Made by a program: the position numbers and the translations under genes
The notes under the pieces: model-generated
Seen by the model: the letters and a program-made list of their open reading frames with translations, nothing else
Databases searched by the model: none
Told to the model about the DNA's origin: nothing
Assembly: GCF_003315595.1 (NCBI RefSeq)
Contig: NZ_QNQU01000005.1
Span: 1 to 64,000, forward strand
Reading direction: 5' to 3'
DNA: 64,000 bases
Source: Pedobacter miscanthi
GTDB lineage: Bacteria; Bacteroidota; Bacteroidia; Sphingobacteriales; Sphingobacteriaceae
In this document: piece by piece, positions 17,651-26,820 of the stretch
How the letters are laid out: each line of letters opens with the position of its first letter
How positions within the stretch are numbered: position 1 is the first letter of the stretch

Positions 17651-19858
17651 ATGAAGATATTTTACGCGATTCTGCTCAGCCTTTTCACTACAGCCCTTTG
17701 TGCCCAAACTTTAAAAGGGAAAATCTTTTCAGCAGCTAATCTCCCCCTGGAAGATGTTTATTTGCAGAATCAGCGTACCGGAAAGCATGCACATACCAAT
17801 GAAGCTGGTTTTTTCCTGATGAGAGAGGTCAAACACGGAGACTCAGTCCGCATAAGTTTATTAGGCTATCGGCCGCTCGTGGTAGTGGTAAAGGGAGCAG
17901 AGATGAACATTAGTTTGTCGAGCTCAAATATCCGGCTTGATGAGGTGGTCGTATCCGAAGGGGTTAACCATCTTTCTTCGGTAGCTGCTGTAGATATCGC
18001 CACCACGCCGGTAAATTCTGCCCAGGAATTGCTAAGGAAAGTTCCGGGGCTGTTTATTGGCCAGCATGCCGGAGGAGGGAAGGCGGAGCAACTGTTTCTT
18101 CGCGGCTTTGACCTTGACCATGGAACGGATATCAATATCTCCGTTGATGGTATGCCGGTAAACATGGTCAGCCATGCGCATGGCCAGGGTTATGCCGACC
18201 TCCACTTTCTGATTCCTGAACTTGTAGAGAAAATTGATTTTGACAAGGGACCATATCATGCGGATAAGGGAAACCTGGCCACCGCTGGTTATGTTGCCTT
18301 TCAGACCAGGGACAGGCTGGAAAACAGTTCGCTGAACCTGGAAGGTGGGAGGTTTAATACCTTTAAGGGACTTGGAATGATCAACCTTGTCAATGATAGC
18401 CGGCAGTCTGCTTATCTGGCAGGAAGTTACATTAAAACCGATGGTCCATTTGAGGCAAGCCAGGATTTCAAAAGGCTGAACCTGATGGGTAAGTATACAC
18501 GCAGTTTTGCTAACCTTGACCGATTATCGCTTTCGGCCATGCACTTCAGTAGTTCTTGGCTGGCTTCGGGTCAGATCCCGCAGAGGGCAGTAGATGAGGG
18601 GCTGATCGGCCGCTTTGGCGCTATTGATCCAAATGAGGGTGGTAAGACCAGCCGGACGAATGTCAATCTGCAGTATGACCACGCGGTCAACGAAACTACA
18701 AACCTTAAGAGCAGCGCATTTTATAGCCGTTACGACTTTGAGCTTTATAGCAATTTTACCTTTTTCCTGAATGATCCGGTGAACGGCGACCAGATCCGCC
18801 AGAAAGAGGGGCGTAATATTTTTGGCTTTCAGTCTGTACTGGATAAAAAATATAGTAGCGGTGGTGCAGACCTTGGCCTGCAGTTTGGGGCAGGGGTAGG
18901 GGGCGATGTAGTCAATGATATTGAACTAAGCCATACCCTTGGCAGGAGTGCTACATTGGAGCAGATCCAGTTTGGAAACGTGAGTGAATGGAACCCTTAT
19001 GCTTTTATCAATAGTGAGATTGAACTCGGCAAGTTGCTGATCAACCCGGCAATACGGCTGGATTATTTCAGCTTCGCCTATACGGATCATTTAAAGGGTA
19101 ACCTTCGCAGATCAACTGCTAAGGCCACATTGAGCCCGAAGCTTAATTTTCTTTACAACCAGAACAAAAACCTTCAGTTTTTCCTGAAGCTGGGGAAAGG
19201 TTTTCATAGTAACGATTCGAGGGTGGTTATCGCGCAAACAACCAGCGACATTCTACCGGCTGCCTATGGCGCGGATTTGGATGTAAGCTGGAAACCTGCG
19301 CCAAGGCTGATCCTGAACGCTGCATTATGGTACCTGTACCTGCAGCAGGAATTTGTTTACGTGGGCGACGAAGGCGTGATTGAGCCCAGTGGCAGGACCT
19401 CCAGAAAGGGGGTTGACTTTGGTGTTCGCTATCAGCTCAATAACTGGCTTTTTTTGAACGGCGATATAACCTATAACCACGGCAGGGCGCTTGATGAGCC
19501 CGGTGGTGCTAACTATATTCCGTTGGCCCCTCCTTTTACTTTTACTGGCGGCCTGAGCATAAAGGACCTTGGCCGCTTTTCGGGCAGCATCAAATCCCGC
19601 TATTTAGCTTCTCGTCCGGCAAACGAAGATAATTCGATCATTGCCAAAGGTTATTTTATTACCGATGCCAATATCCATTATACCTGGAAACGCTTCACTT
19701 TGGGTATCATCACCGAAAATATATTTAACAGGGCATGGAACGAAACTCAGTTTGCCACCGAGTCCAGGTTGTCCGGAGAAAGCCAGCCCACAGAGGAAAT
19801 ACATTTTACCCCGGGTACGCCTTTTAACATCAGGGGAGTTTTAACAGTCAGGTTTTAA
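17651..19858 (+). CDS. TonB-dependent outer-membrane receptor
   Basis: 735 residues: signal peptide (residues 1-18, ending CAQ), an N-terminal carboxypeptidase-regulatory-like beta domain (~19-95, with GKIFSAANLPLEDVYLQN), a plug (~105-230) containing VPGLFIGQHAGGGKAEQL and GFDLDHGTDINISVDGMP, then a beta-barrel that ends in the aromatic C-terminus VLTVRF. The plug has an unusual histidine-rich stretch, VSHAHGQGYADLHF, characteristic of one TonB-receptor subfamily seen also in Proteobacteria. No SusD gene or siderophore gene is adjacent, so the substrate is unknown; metal-chelate uptake is one guess. No FecA-type signalling extension. ECF sigma gene divergent upstream. Confidence 0.88.
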   Translation: MKIFYAILLSLFTTALCAQTLKGKIFSAANLPLEDVYLQNQRTGKHAHTNEAGFFLMREVKHGDSVRISLLGYRPLVVVVKGAEMNISLSSSNIRLDEVVVSEGVNHLSSVAAVDIATTPVNSAQELLRKVPGLFIGQHAGGGKAEQLFLRGFDLDHGTDINISVDGMPVNMVSHAHGQGYADLHFLIPELVEKIDFDKGPYHADKGNLATAGYVAFQTRDRLENSSLNLEGGRFNTFKGLGMINLVNDSRQSAYLAGSYIKTDGPFEASQDFKRLNLMGKYTRSFANLDRLSLSAMHFSSSWLASGQIPQRAVDEGLIGRFGAIDPNEGGKTSRTNVNLQYDHAVNETTNLKSSAFYSRYDFELYSNFTFFLNDPVNGDQIRQKEGRNIFGFQSVLDKKYSSGGADLGLQFGAGVGGDVVNDIELSHTLGRSATLEQIQFGNVSEWNPYAFINSEIELGKLLINPAIRLDYFSFAYTDHLKGNLRRSTAKATLSPKLNFLYNQNKNLQFFLKLGKGFHSNDSRVVIAQTTSDILPAAYGADLDVSWKPAPRLILNAALWYLYLQQEFVYVGDEGVIEPSGRTSRKGVDFGVRYQLNNWLFLNGDITYNHGRALDEPGGANYIPLAPPFTFTGGLSIKDLGRFSGSIKSRYLASRPANEDNSIIAKGYFITDANIHYTWKRFTLGIITENIFNRAWNETQFATESRLSGESQPTEEIHFTPGTPFNIRGVLTVRF

Positions 19859-19926
19859 TAAAAAAGAGGTGTATTCCATGGAGAGTATTTCCTGCTGGGA
19901 TAATCAAATTTTTAAAGGGTAATTTT

Positions 19927-20270
19927 TTAGGTGCCAAGCCTTTCCATCAGCTGTATCTCATAGGAATTCCCGATGGGTAAGAATTGCTGGCCGGTCGAAA
20001 TCAAGTTTCCCTAAAAGATGCGCGCAATAACAGCCTGTTTACCACATAAGACCAATGGCTTTGTATGAAATATCCGGTATTAAGTTTTGCCGGTATGGCT
20101 TTTAAGGTATGGTAAAGCAAATACTTTTCCGCTGGCGGTAATGATCTGATGTCATCTTTATTATCTTCAATAAACATGATATCCTGCCGGTTAAGGTTCA
20201 GCCATCGGTTTAATTCTCTTAGGGCTTATGAAAAGGTTAAAAACTCCTGTTCAAATCTATTGTCATTCAT
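19927..20270 (-). pseudogene. Decayed LytTR DNA-binding domain gene
   Basis: Minus-strand reading from the ATG at 20270 gives an N-terminus, an in-frame TAA near 20228, then a clear LytTR domain: LNRWLNLNRQDIMFIEDN, KYLLYHTLKAIPAKL and QSHWSYVVNRL. A frameshift near 20010-20025 moves the last part to another frame, where it reads FLPIGNSYEIQLMERLGT and a stop at 19927-19929. IPIGNSYxxxL is the normal end of LytTR domains, so both pieces belong to one gene. Two lesions show it is inactive. There is no receiver domain in front, so the ancestor was a small LytTR-only protein. It is not a copy of the LytTR regulator at 6458, from which it differs strongly. Confidence 0.7.
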
Positions 20271-20408
20271 CTGGGGATCTACGATTTGCTCTCAAATCAA
20301 ATTTTCCTTCTTCGATCCGGGGGGATTTTTCTTACCTATTTCAGTATATTGATTTGAATGGATATGAGCACTTATGATGTTGGGGAAACAAAAATTTTCA
20401 ACTACCTA

Positions 20409-20987
20409 TTATGCATTCCGTCTACGGATCATGCTTAGAAACACGGGTGTAATTCCAAGATAAGAGGCAATGTGTTTTTGTGCGATACGATTTTCCAGTT
20501 CCGCATAGAGGTGCTGAAATTTCAGATAGCGTTCCTCTGCAGACCTGGAGATAATTGAGTTAATTCGCCGCTGATATAAACTGAACCCGTTCTGGGCCAG
20601 AATCCGGAAAAACCGCTCCATTTTTGGCACATCGATATACAATTGCTGCAGCGCGTGGTGAGTAAAATAAAATAATTCCGTGCTTTCCAGAGTGGCAATA
20701 TTATAGTATGCGGGTTGCTGATCTGCAAAACTACTGATGTCTGTTGCCCACCAATTTTCCGGGCAAAACAGGACATTATGTTCCGCGCCCTCTTTATCCC
20801 TGTTAAAAACACGCAGGCAGCCTTTGTCAATAAAATAAAAATTCCGGCAAATCTCACCGGCCTCCAGCAGCATTTTGTTTCTCTCTAACTTTTGATGTTG
20901 CAGAACAGACTTGATGTGCGTCTGTTCTGCTGCATTAAGATCAACATGCATGGCAAAGTTTTCAAATAGGCGATCAAATACAGGCAT
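20409..20987 (-). CDS. Crp/Fnr-family transcriptional regulator
   Basis: About 192 residues. Cyclic-nucleotide-binding-like beta-roll in the first ~125 residues (KMLLEAGEICRNFYFIDKG, CLRVFNRDKEG, ENWWATDISSF) and a C-terminal HTH of the Bacteroidetes Crp-like type: QKHIASYLGITPVFLSMIRR. The motif IASYLGITPxxLSxIRR is highly typical. The start chosen at 20987 follows the stop of the NTF2-like gene by 1 nt, so the two form a tight operon, with this gene second. No ligand can be predicted. The family often regulates small oxidoreductase or transport genes next to it. Confidence 0.85.
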   Translation of the reverse strand: MPVFDRLFENFAMHVDLNAAEQTHIKSVLQHQKLERNKMLLEAGEICRNFYFIDKGCLRVFNRDKEGAEHNVLFCPENWWATDISSFADQQPAYYNIATLESTELFYFTHHALQQLYIDVPKMERFFRILAQNGFSLYQRRINSIISRSAEERYLKFQHLYAELENRIAQKHIASYLGITPVFLSMIRRRNA

Positions 20988-20988
20988 G

Positions 20989-21345
20989 CTACAAGGTAGG
21001 GACAAATCCGATAATCTTGGTCATTTTGTTTTCATCATCATACTCAACATAGTCCTTTCCTGTAAACTGGCCCTTACCGGGTATGTTGATGCTCCAGATA
21101 TAATAGCAATGGTGATCAAAGTATTCCGGCTCTGCCAATAGCGAAAATGAACGGCCAGGCACTTTTTCATGCGAGGACATTACCAGTTCAACAAAGGCAT
21201 CGAGTCCTCTTACCAAAGGTGTTTGTCTGTCCTGGTAAGTGATTTCGCTGGATAAAATTGAGGAAAAGGCAGCCTTAACTTCTGCTGATGTTTTTTCGTT
21301 CCAGGCGCTGGTGTAGCGCTCAACTGTTTCTGTCATATTTTTCAT
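20989..21345 (-). CDS. SnoaL/NTF2-like small protein
   Basis: 118 residues with the NTF2-like pattern: an N-terminal helix VERYTSAWNEKTSAEVKAAF, then YQDRQTPLVRGLDAFVELVM (GxxAxxxxV core), ending with DYVEYDDENKMTKIIGFVP, the usual D-x-x-G-x-I/Kx-[GF] strand of SnoaL-like polyketide-cyclase-fold proteins. No signal peptide. An ATG at 21345 is preferred over an upstream TTG. Such proteins are small-molecule binding, often isomerase or lyase-like; specific activity unknown. It is the first gene of a two-gene operon with a Crp-like regulator. Confidence 0.72.
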   Translation of the reverse strand: MKNMTETVERYTSAWNEKTSAEVKAAFSSILSSEITYQDRQTPLVRGLDAFVELVMSSHEKVPGRSFSLLAEPEYFDHHCYYIWSINIPGKGQFTGKDYVEYDDENKMTKIIGFVPTL

Positions 21346-21621
21346 GCCCAAAATTATCGATCAGCCCCGGGTTTAAAATTAAAGTAGTTTAATAAATCAA
21401 AAAAGTTTTAAAGCGCAAATGGTTTTCCAAGATATGATTTGCATAAACAGGCCAGCGTCCAGATCGGTCCGGGAATTTGCTCAGTAAAATGAAAAGTGTG
21501 TTGGAATGGATTGGTATGTTACCTCCAAAGTGATGCGCAAACAGTGGAGGATAGCAGCTCCGATAAATAAATCAATTCATGGTTAGGATAGTTATATTTG
21601 CGCAGGACTTAAAATCTTTCT

Positions 21622-22485
21622 ATGAAGCTAAGTTATATTGATTCTGTTACAACGGGCGAACTCCACCTCACAATAAACGAAGCTAACTTTGACCGTTTAT
21701 TTTTTCAACGGGACCGAAAGGACATGTTTTTGACCATAGCCCTAAATAATGGCCCCTCGCAATACGTGAGCATCGACGGGATAGAATATGAATTTCCTGC
21801 AAATACAGTACTGCCTTTGATGGTTAACCAGAGCTTTACTTTTACAAAACCTCAACAGATTATTGCCTGGCAGTACAACCGGAATTTTTACTGTATTGTA
21901 GACCACGACAGGGAGGTTAGCTGTGTTGGGTTTTTGTTTTACGGTTCGGCTGAGACCATGTTTATTGCTTTGGATGATCAGCAGCAGAAAAAAATAAAGC
22001 TGTTGATAGAGGTGTTTATTGATGAGTTTGGCGATAAGGATGTAATACAGCGGGACATGCTGCAGATTATGCTCAAGCGGCTCATCATAATCGTTACCCG
22101 TTTGGCAAAACAACAGTATCTCAAAGAGCCGCAATTGACTGAAGATAAGCTGGACTTGCTGCGCAAATTTAACCTTCTGGTTGAAAATAATTATAGAAAG
22201 AATCATACCGTCCAGTTCTACGCCGGGCAGCTCAATAAATCACCAAAGACCCTGGCAAACGCTTTTGCCCTTTACAACCATAAATCCCCGCTTATGGTTA
22301 TTCAGGACAGGATCATTCTTGAGGCAAAAAGACTGCTGATGTATACTGAGAATTCTTCCAAAGAAATCGCTTATGTCCTCGGATATGATGATGCAGCGTA
22401 TTTTAGTAATTTTTTTAAAAAGCAGGTTGGTGTTTCTCCATCTTCCTTTCGCAGTTCAGGTTCAAATCACCTTTCTCAAAGGTAA
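21622..22485 (+). CDS. AraC-family transcriptional regulator
   Basis: 287 residues. The N-terminal ~170 residues form a cupin-type sensor-like domain with several beta strands (QSFTFTKPQQIIAWQYNRNF, then CIVDHDREVSCVGF). The C-terminal ~105 residues form an AraC HTH pair: QFYAGQLNKSPKTLANAF and SKEIAYVLGYDDAAYFSNFF with VGVSPSSFR. The latter is the diagnostic Pro-x-x-[FY]R end. A TATATTTG box at 21593-21600, 21 nt before the ATG, matches the -7 element TAnnTTTG, though a -33 TTTG is not obvious. It may regulate the AhpD-like gene downstream, but that is positional only. Confidence 0.88.
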   Translation: MKLSYIDSVTTGELHLTINEANFDRLFFQRDRKDMFLTIALNNGPSQYVSIDGIEYEFPANTVLPLMVNQSFTFTKPQQIIAWQYNRNFYCIVDHDREVSCVGFLFYGSAETMFIALDDQQQKKIKLLIEVFIDEFGDKDVIQRDMLQIMLKRLIIIVTRLAKQQYLKEPQLTEDKLDLLRKFNLLVENNYRKNHTVQFYAGQLNKSPKTLANAFALYNHKSPLMVIQDRIILEAKRLLMYTENSSKEIAYVLGYDDAAYFSNFFKKQVGVSPSSFRSSGSNHLSQR

Positions 22486-22873
22486 GCAACTAATGGATGG
22501 GGGCGTGGTTTTTCTTTCCCAGTTTCAGTTGCACATGAAGGTGAAATAAATGGTATTTCCTTTAAAATTGCCTTATTGAAAACCTGCTTGGATAATTTTC
22601 TCCTGCAAGATAATTATTCGCTACTTACTTTTGGTGTTTAAAAATTGTCTCAGCCACAAAAAGTTGGCTTCGCGCTTTTCCGCTCCTTTCAGTACTTTGG
22701 GGAGTCATATATTTTCGCTACGTTGTTGTGCGGGTTCTGGTCTTCGACATCCTCCATTATTTTGCTTAAACTGTCAATCTTACATGCAATCGGGAACTCT
22801 CTCTATTCGCCACTTCATGTGTTTGCTGCAAATTTGTACTGTTAAAATAAAACAGACATTTAAAAAATAAAAC
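22486..22873. other. Intergenic stretch, nothing recognised
   Basis: About 390 nt between the AraC gene and the AhpD-like gene. Two overlapping plus-strand frames (from 22631 and 22645) have no homology features, are Cys/Leu/Phe-rich and look like chance. No terminator or repeat was found. Confidence 0.4.
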
Positions 22874-23410
22874 ATGAAAAGTTTCCCGATTCCAACAATA
22901 GAGCAGGTGTCTTTAGCTAACCAGTCAGTTTTTGAAACCCTGAATGGAATGGTAGGCTTTGTGCCAAACCTATATGCAATTTTTGCACATTCTGAAACTG
23001 CATTGAATGACTACCTGGCACTTCAGAACAGAAAATCCTCACTCAGGGCGAAAGAGCGTGAGGTGATCAATTTGGTGGTTAGCCAGGTAAACAGCTGTTT
23101 ATATTGCCTTAGTGCGCATACCCAGTTTGCCAAAATGAATGGCTTTACAGATGAGCAGGTTCTTGAAATCCGCAGGGCTACTATCAGCTTTGATGCTAAA
23201 CTTGATGCTCTGGCTAAGTTTGTTAAGGCTGCTACTGAAAACCGCGGGCGGGTAGCGGCTGAAGTTTTGGAAAATTTCTACGCTGCGGGTTATTCTGAAG
23301 CAAGCTTAATTGATGTGACAATGGTGATTGGTGATAAAATAATCACTAACTATTTACATGCGATGACAGAAGTTCCGGTTGACTGGCCCTTAGCGCCGGT
23401 GCTGGACTAG
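22874..23410 (+). CDS. Carboxymuconolactone decarboxylase / AhpD-like peroxidase
   Basis: 178 residues, the AhpD/CMD fold. The conserved thiol pair and acid are visible: SCLYCLSAH with Cys75, Cys78 and His82, preceded by the KEREVINLVVSQVN helix. This motif is the alkylhydroperoxidase active site (Cx2C with a proton-relay His). Such proteins reduce peroxides with the help of a disulfide partner; many remain uncharacterised and cytosolic. Residues ~88-175 form the usual helical partner domain. A strong intrinsic terminator follows at 23505. An AraC regulator precedes it. Confidence 0.85.
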   Translation: MKSFPIPTIEQVSLANQSVFETLNGMVGFVPNLYAIFAHSETALNDYLALQNRKSSLRAKEREVINLVVSQVNSCLYCLSAHTQFAKMNGFTDEQVLEIRRATISFDAKLDALAKFVKAATENRGRVAAEVLENFYAAGYSEASLIDVTMVIGDKIITNYLHAMTEVPVDWPLAPVLD

Positions 23411-23504
23411 TCCCAAAGGGGACTGAACAGAACAGTGGGTTTACCCGCTGGCCATTTTAAACCCGGGTGGGCAAATGCCCCTGATGTTAGCCAAATTGTT
23501 AAAC

Positions 23505-23540
23505 AAAGCTCCCTGCTGAGAAAACTGGGAGCTTTTTTTT
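23505..23540 (+). terminator. Intrinsic terminator after the AhpD-like gene
   Basis: Hairpin AAAGCTCCC (23505-23513) pairing with GGGAGCTTT (23527-23535), 9 bp with a 13-nt loop, runs into eight T residues (23533-23540). It lies between the AhpD-like gene and the convergent infC stop at 23565 and ends plus-strand transcription. Confidence 0.85.
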
Positions 23541-23564
23541 GGTTTAAAAGTTTAAGCTTTAAGT

Positions 23565-24134
23565 TTATTTTTTTGCGACTTTCGGTGCCAGGGTCAGAAA
23601 CATTCTCTTCCCCTCCAGTTTGGGCAATAATTCTACCTTGCCAACTTCTTCCAGGCGCTGTGCGAATTTTAAGAGCAGGATTTCCCCCTGATCTTTATAT
23701 ACGATTGAGCGCCCCTTGAAGTGCACAAAAGCACGGACCTTTTCTCCGTTCTCCAGAAAAGAAACTGCGTGTTTAACTTTAAACTGGAAATCATGGTCAT
23801 CGGTATTTGGTCCGAAACGGATGTCTTTGATGATGGTTTGTTTTGCCCTGCTTTTAATTTCCTTTTGCTTTTTCTTCTGTTCATAAAGGAATTTGCTGTA
23901 GTCTATGATGCGGCAGACCGGTGGAGATGCGTTCGGGGAAATTTCAACCAGGTCCAAATCCAGTTCGCCGGCTTTTTTTAGGGCTTCTTGGAGGGGGTAG
24001 ATATTGGTTTCAACATTATCTCCTGTCAGGCGAACCTCAGGCGAGGTGATAAATTCATTTATCTTGTGTTCTGCTTCTTTCTTTCTGAAGGGCAAGCGTG
24101 GCCCTCTGTAAAATCCTGCTTTTTTTAATGCCAA
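23565..24134 (-). CDS. infC: Translation initiation factor IF-3 (stand-alone copy)
   Basis: 189 residues with both IF-3 domains. N-domain: [16 protein letters not shown], then [20 protein letters not shown] and [13 protein letters not shown], the signature. C-domain: [38 protein letters not shown] and [11 protein letters not shown]. It prevents 50S joining and controls start-site fidelity on the 30S subunit. Normal IF-3 genes in bacteria lead an infC-rpmI-rplT operon; here neither neighbour is L35 or L20, so this is an isolated copy and likely a paralogue. The core motifs are intact, so it should be functional. The ATG start gives [14 protein letters not shown]. Confidence 0.93.
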   Translation of the reverse strand: MALKKAGFYRGPRLPFRKKEAEHKINEFITSPEVRLTGDNVETNIYPLQEALKKAGELDLDLVEISPNASPPVCRIIDYSKFLYEQKKKQKEIKSRAKQTIIKDIRFGPNTDDHDFQFKVKHAVSFLENGEKVRAFVHFKGRSIVYKDQGEILLLKFAQRLEEVGKVELLPKLEGKRMFLTLAPKVAKK

Positions 24135-24317
24135 ATTTGAAAAGTTTTAATGAAAAATTCTGTTTGCTGGAGCGCTGAATCAAGATGGTCTTGATAATAT
24201 CGCTTTTTAACCGGAAAAATCCAAACCTGGTACGGAATGATGACGCTATGGCAACATTTTATCGGGTTTTTTCCCCAAGGCTTCAAAAATATCCCGCCCA
24301 GTGATCGGCTGGATTTT

Positions 24318-24611
24318 TTAGCTTACCGTGACTTCATCTCTCGCGCTACCTTCAGTTCTTAGTGCTTCGAAGGTGACAAGTATAAATCCGGATAGGAGAA
24401 GTATAATGGCCAGAAAACGCAGTATCTTTTCTGTACCTTTGGTATTGACCATCCTGTCTGGACAAGAGAATTCATTGATTCCAACCAGTTTGCGACGGTT
24501 ATTTCTACGCCAGCGTGCGAATATGAAAATAAAGGTGCCGAAAATCAAAAGCAAAATGCCGCTGATCAGGGGCATGGTGGTAAAATTAAGGGTTTCCTGT
24601 GTTTCTTTCAT
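24318..24611 (-). CDS. Small membrane protein, unknown
   Basis: 97 residues with two hydrophobic helices (residues ~13-33 and ~66-85) joined by a basic loop (RWRRNNRRKLVG). Both ends are predicted outside, with the loop in the cytosol, by the positive-inside rule. No recognised family. It has no close neighbour on its strand. Function unknown. Confidence 0.45.
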   Translation of the reverse strand: MKETQETLNFTTMPLISGILLLIFGTFIFIFARWRRNNRRKLVGINEFSCPDRMVNTKGTEKILRFLAIILLLSGFILVTFEALRTEGSARDEVTVS

Positions 24612-24914
24612 ACAAAATAGACGATCGGGAAGCTTAAAAGTTTAAAAATATTTTTTTAGCACTTCTAGCATGGTATAATTTTGGAATGGGCCGCAAATAA
24701 AAAAAAATTCTGATGCTGTCTGAGTGCACAGCTAGATGGCTTTTTAGGTTTGATACATTAATGGGTGTTGCCGAAAATTGGTCTGCCTATCTGTTGTATA
24801 ATCACCATAAGCTCAGATTTTCTTGATGTTTTGTAACGGTTTTGTTGCCGCTTATTCTCTCATCTTTTTAAATTATTATTGATTTTAGCATCATTATTTA
24901 GGTTGTTAAATTTG

Positions 24915-25298
24915 ATGGATGTGAAAGTTAAGCAGGTGCCCAATTGCTCTATAATCGGAGTTGTATTGCTGTATCTGATGATCTCTTTAGGCAATATCTT
25001 TCTTTTATCCAACCTCTCCCTTTTAGAACCCGTCCAGGGAATAAAATCAGCCACCCAGAACAACGGCAGCTTTTCACCGCTTGGAAAAGATTCTAAAATT
25101 ACCAGGCAGTTTAAGTGCATCCTTGATGAACGAAAGAAAAACATGCTTCCTGTTCAGGAAGCTGTTATTATCGGGGTGATCTTACTTTTTTGCCTTTCAT
25201 TTCTAGCTCCTAAGCTGAACAGGTATTCTCTTGAGCGCAAATCCCTGACTTTAGGATCAGTCCCAATTTATATTTCCAACCAGGTCTTCCGGATCTGA
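24915..25298 (+). CDS. Small membrane protein upstream of the efflux operon
   Basis: 127 residues with two hydrophobic segments (~15-32 and ~80-98) flanking a polar periplasmic-looking loop (GNIFLLSN to ERKKNMLP). Start at the ATG 24915 (MDVKVKQ) rather than an upstream TTG. No family is recognised. It lies 123 nt before tolC and could be part of or divergent in function from the efflux operon; only position suggests a link. Low confidence that it is real, since codon use cannot be verified here. Confidence 0.4.
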   Translation: MDVKVKQVPNCSIIGVVLLYLMISLGNIFLLSNLSLLEPVQGIKSATQNNGSFSPLGKDSKITRQFKCILDERKKNMLPVQEAVIIGVILLFCLSFLAPKLNRYSLERKSLTLGSVPIYISNQVFRI

Positions 25299-25421
25299 GA
25301 TTTATTTCCAACTTTCTTTTATTGGCAGGTACTTCATATGAGGTGACCACGGACGCTTAATCACCGTGTTACCTGTCGCGAAATCCGTCAAATCTTTTTC
25401 CTTAAATTTTAATTTAAAGAC

Positions 25422-26813
25422 ATGATCCGTATTAAACAGATTTTCTGTTTGTTCCCTTTTTTATATATGGGGCTGGAAAGCCATGCCCAATCTTCCCCAA
25501 AACCCATCGGGATCGTCGATCTGATTGATCACGTGACCGCCTTTTCACCCTCTCTGGCCGCTGATTCGGCAGCAGTAGATATCCGTGCGGCCCAGTTAAA
25601 AGAGACCGGGGCAAATGCGCTTCCAAACCTGAAGCTTAATTATCAGGCAGATCTGGGCTCAAACAATAACGTGGCAGGGCCTTATATGGCCTTTGGTATC
25701 GTTCCTTCTAATTCCAGGGGCGTTAGGACTGAAAGCAATACCCAGGCTGCACTGACCAATCTTGGCATTGTTTCCCTTGATTGGGAGGTGTATAATTTTG
25801 GTGCTTACAAGGCCCAGAATGCGGTAGCCAAATCAGAACTTGTAGCTGAGCGTTCCAGTTTTGCTCAGCGCCGCTACCAGACCAGGGCCATTGCCATTGA
25901 TGATTACCTGAGCCTTTTAAAGCTTCAGGACATGCTATCTATTCAGGCAAGCAACATCAGGCGCAATGAGCAGATTAGCCGCTCCATACTCTCACTTGCC
26001 AGAAGCGGGGTGCGCCCGGGCGTAGATACCAGTATCGCGGGTGCAGAACTCTCCAAATCAAGGCTGAATTATATCGAAATGGACAATACTTATAAACAGG
26101 TTCAGCTCGATATTGCAGCAATCAGCGGGCTACATCCGGAAAGTATTGTGGCTGACAGTACAATCCTTGACAGACTGAAATCGCTTGAGGTAAACCTATC
26201 TGTAAACCTGACCGACAGTTCAAGCCATCCGCTGCTTGATTTTTATAAAAGTAGTTACCTCAGCAGCATTGAGAAGGAAAATTTGGTTAAAAAAGCCTAT
26301 AACCCTAAGGTGAGCCTGCAGGCTGCGGCCTGGTCAAGGGGTTCAAGCATTGATGCCAATGACAATTTCAATAGCCTATCCAATGGTCTGCAATGGCAGC
26401 GGGAAAATTACCTTGTGGGCGTTGGGATCAGCTATAACCTCTTTGATCTGCGCAGGCGTCAGTTGAAGCTGAGGACCCAGAAGGCCAGCAGTAACTTTTA
26501 TTTAAAGGAGCTTCAGCAGGAGCGGCTAATGTTATCAAATGCCTCACTTCAGGCGGGTCTTGAAATCAGTACCGCGCATAAAAGACTCGAAGAAATACCC
26601 AATCAGCTAAAGGCCGCCGCCGCAGGGTACCGGCAAAAGCTCTCCCTTTATAAAAACGGGCTGACCGATATCATTGAGCTCAATGCAGCCCTGAATATCC
26701 TCTACCGCGCAGAAACTGATTTTGTTAACGCAAAATACCTGTACGTCCGGGCACTTTTTCAAAAGGCTATTGCCACCAACCAAGTAGATTCACTGTTAAA
26801 CGCATTAAAATAA
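25422..26813 (+). CDS. TolC-family outer-membrane efflux protein
   Basis: 463 residues: signal peptide (residues 1-22, ending SHAQ), then two repeated long coiled-coil helical hairpins typical of TolC/OprM proteins: the first from PNLKLNYQADLG to SRSILSLARSG, the second from NPKVSLQAAAW to LIELNAALNILYRAETDFVN. TolC proteins form a trimeric channel across the outer membrane and periplasm. It is the first gene of a tolC-RND-MFP operon; the RND gene starts 7 nt after its stop. Substrate unknown. Confidence 0.9.
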   Translation: MIRIKQIFCLFPFLYMGLESHAQSSPKPIGIVDLIDHVTAFSPSLAADSAAVDIRAAQLKETGANALPNLKLNYQADLGSNNNVAGPYMAFGIVPSNSRGVRTESNTQAALTNLGIVSLDWEVYNFGAYKAQNAVAKSELVAERSSFAQRRYQTRAIAIDDYLSLLKLQDMLSIQASNIRRNEQISRSILSLARSGVRPGVDTSIAGAELSKSRLNYIEMDNTYKQVQLDIAAISGLHPESIVADSTILDRLKSLEVNLSVNLTDSSSHPLLDFYKSSYLSSIEKENLVKKAYNPKVSLQAAAWSRGSSIDANDNFNSLSNGLQWQRENYLVGVGISYNLFDLRRRQLKLRTQKASSNFYLKELQQERLMLSNASLQAGLEISTAHKRLEEIPNQLKAAAAGYRQKLSLYKNGLTDIIELNAALNILYRAETDFVNAKYLYVRALFQKAIATNQVDSLLNALK

Positions 26814-26820
26814 TAAAGAT

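Noticed and set aside
22631-22870. Two overlapping plus-strand frames between the AraC and AhpD-like genes
   Set aside because: Unusual Cys/Phe/Leu composition, no motif, no matching promoter; probably chance.
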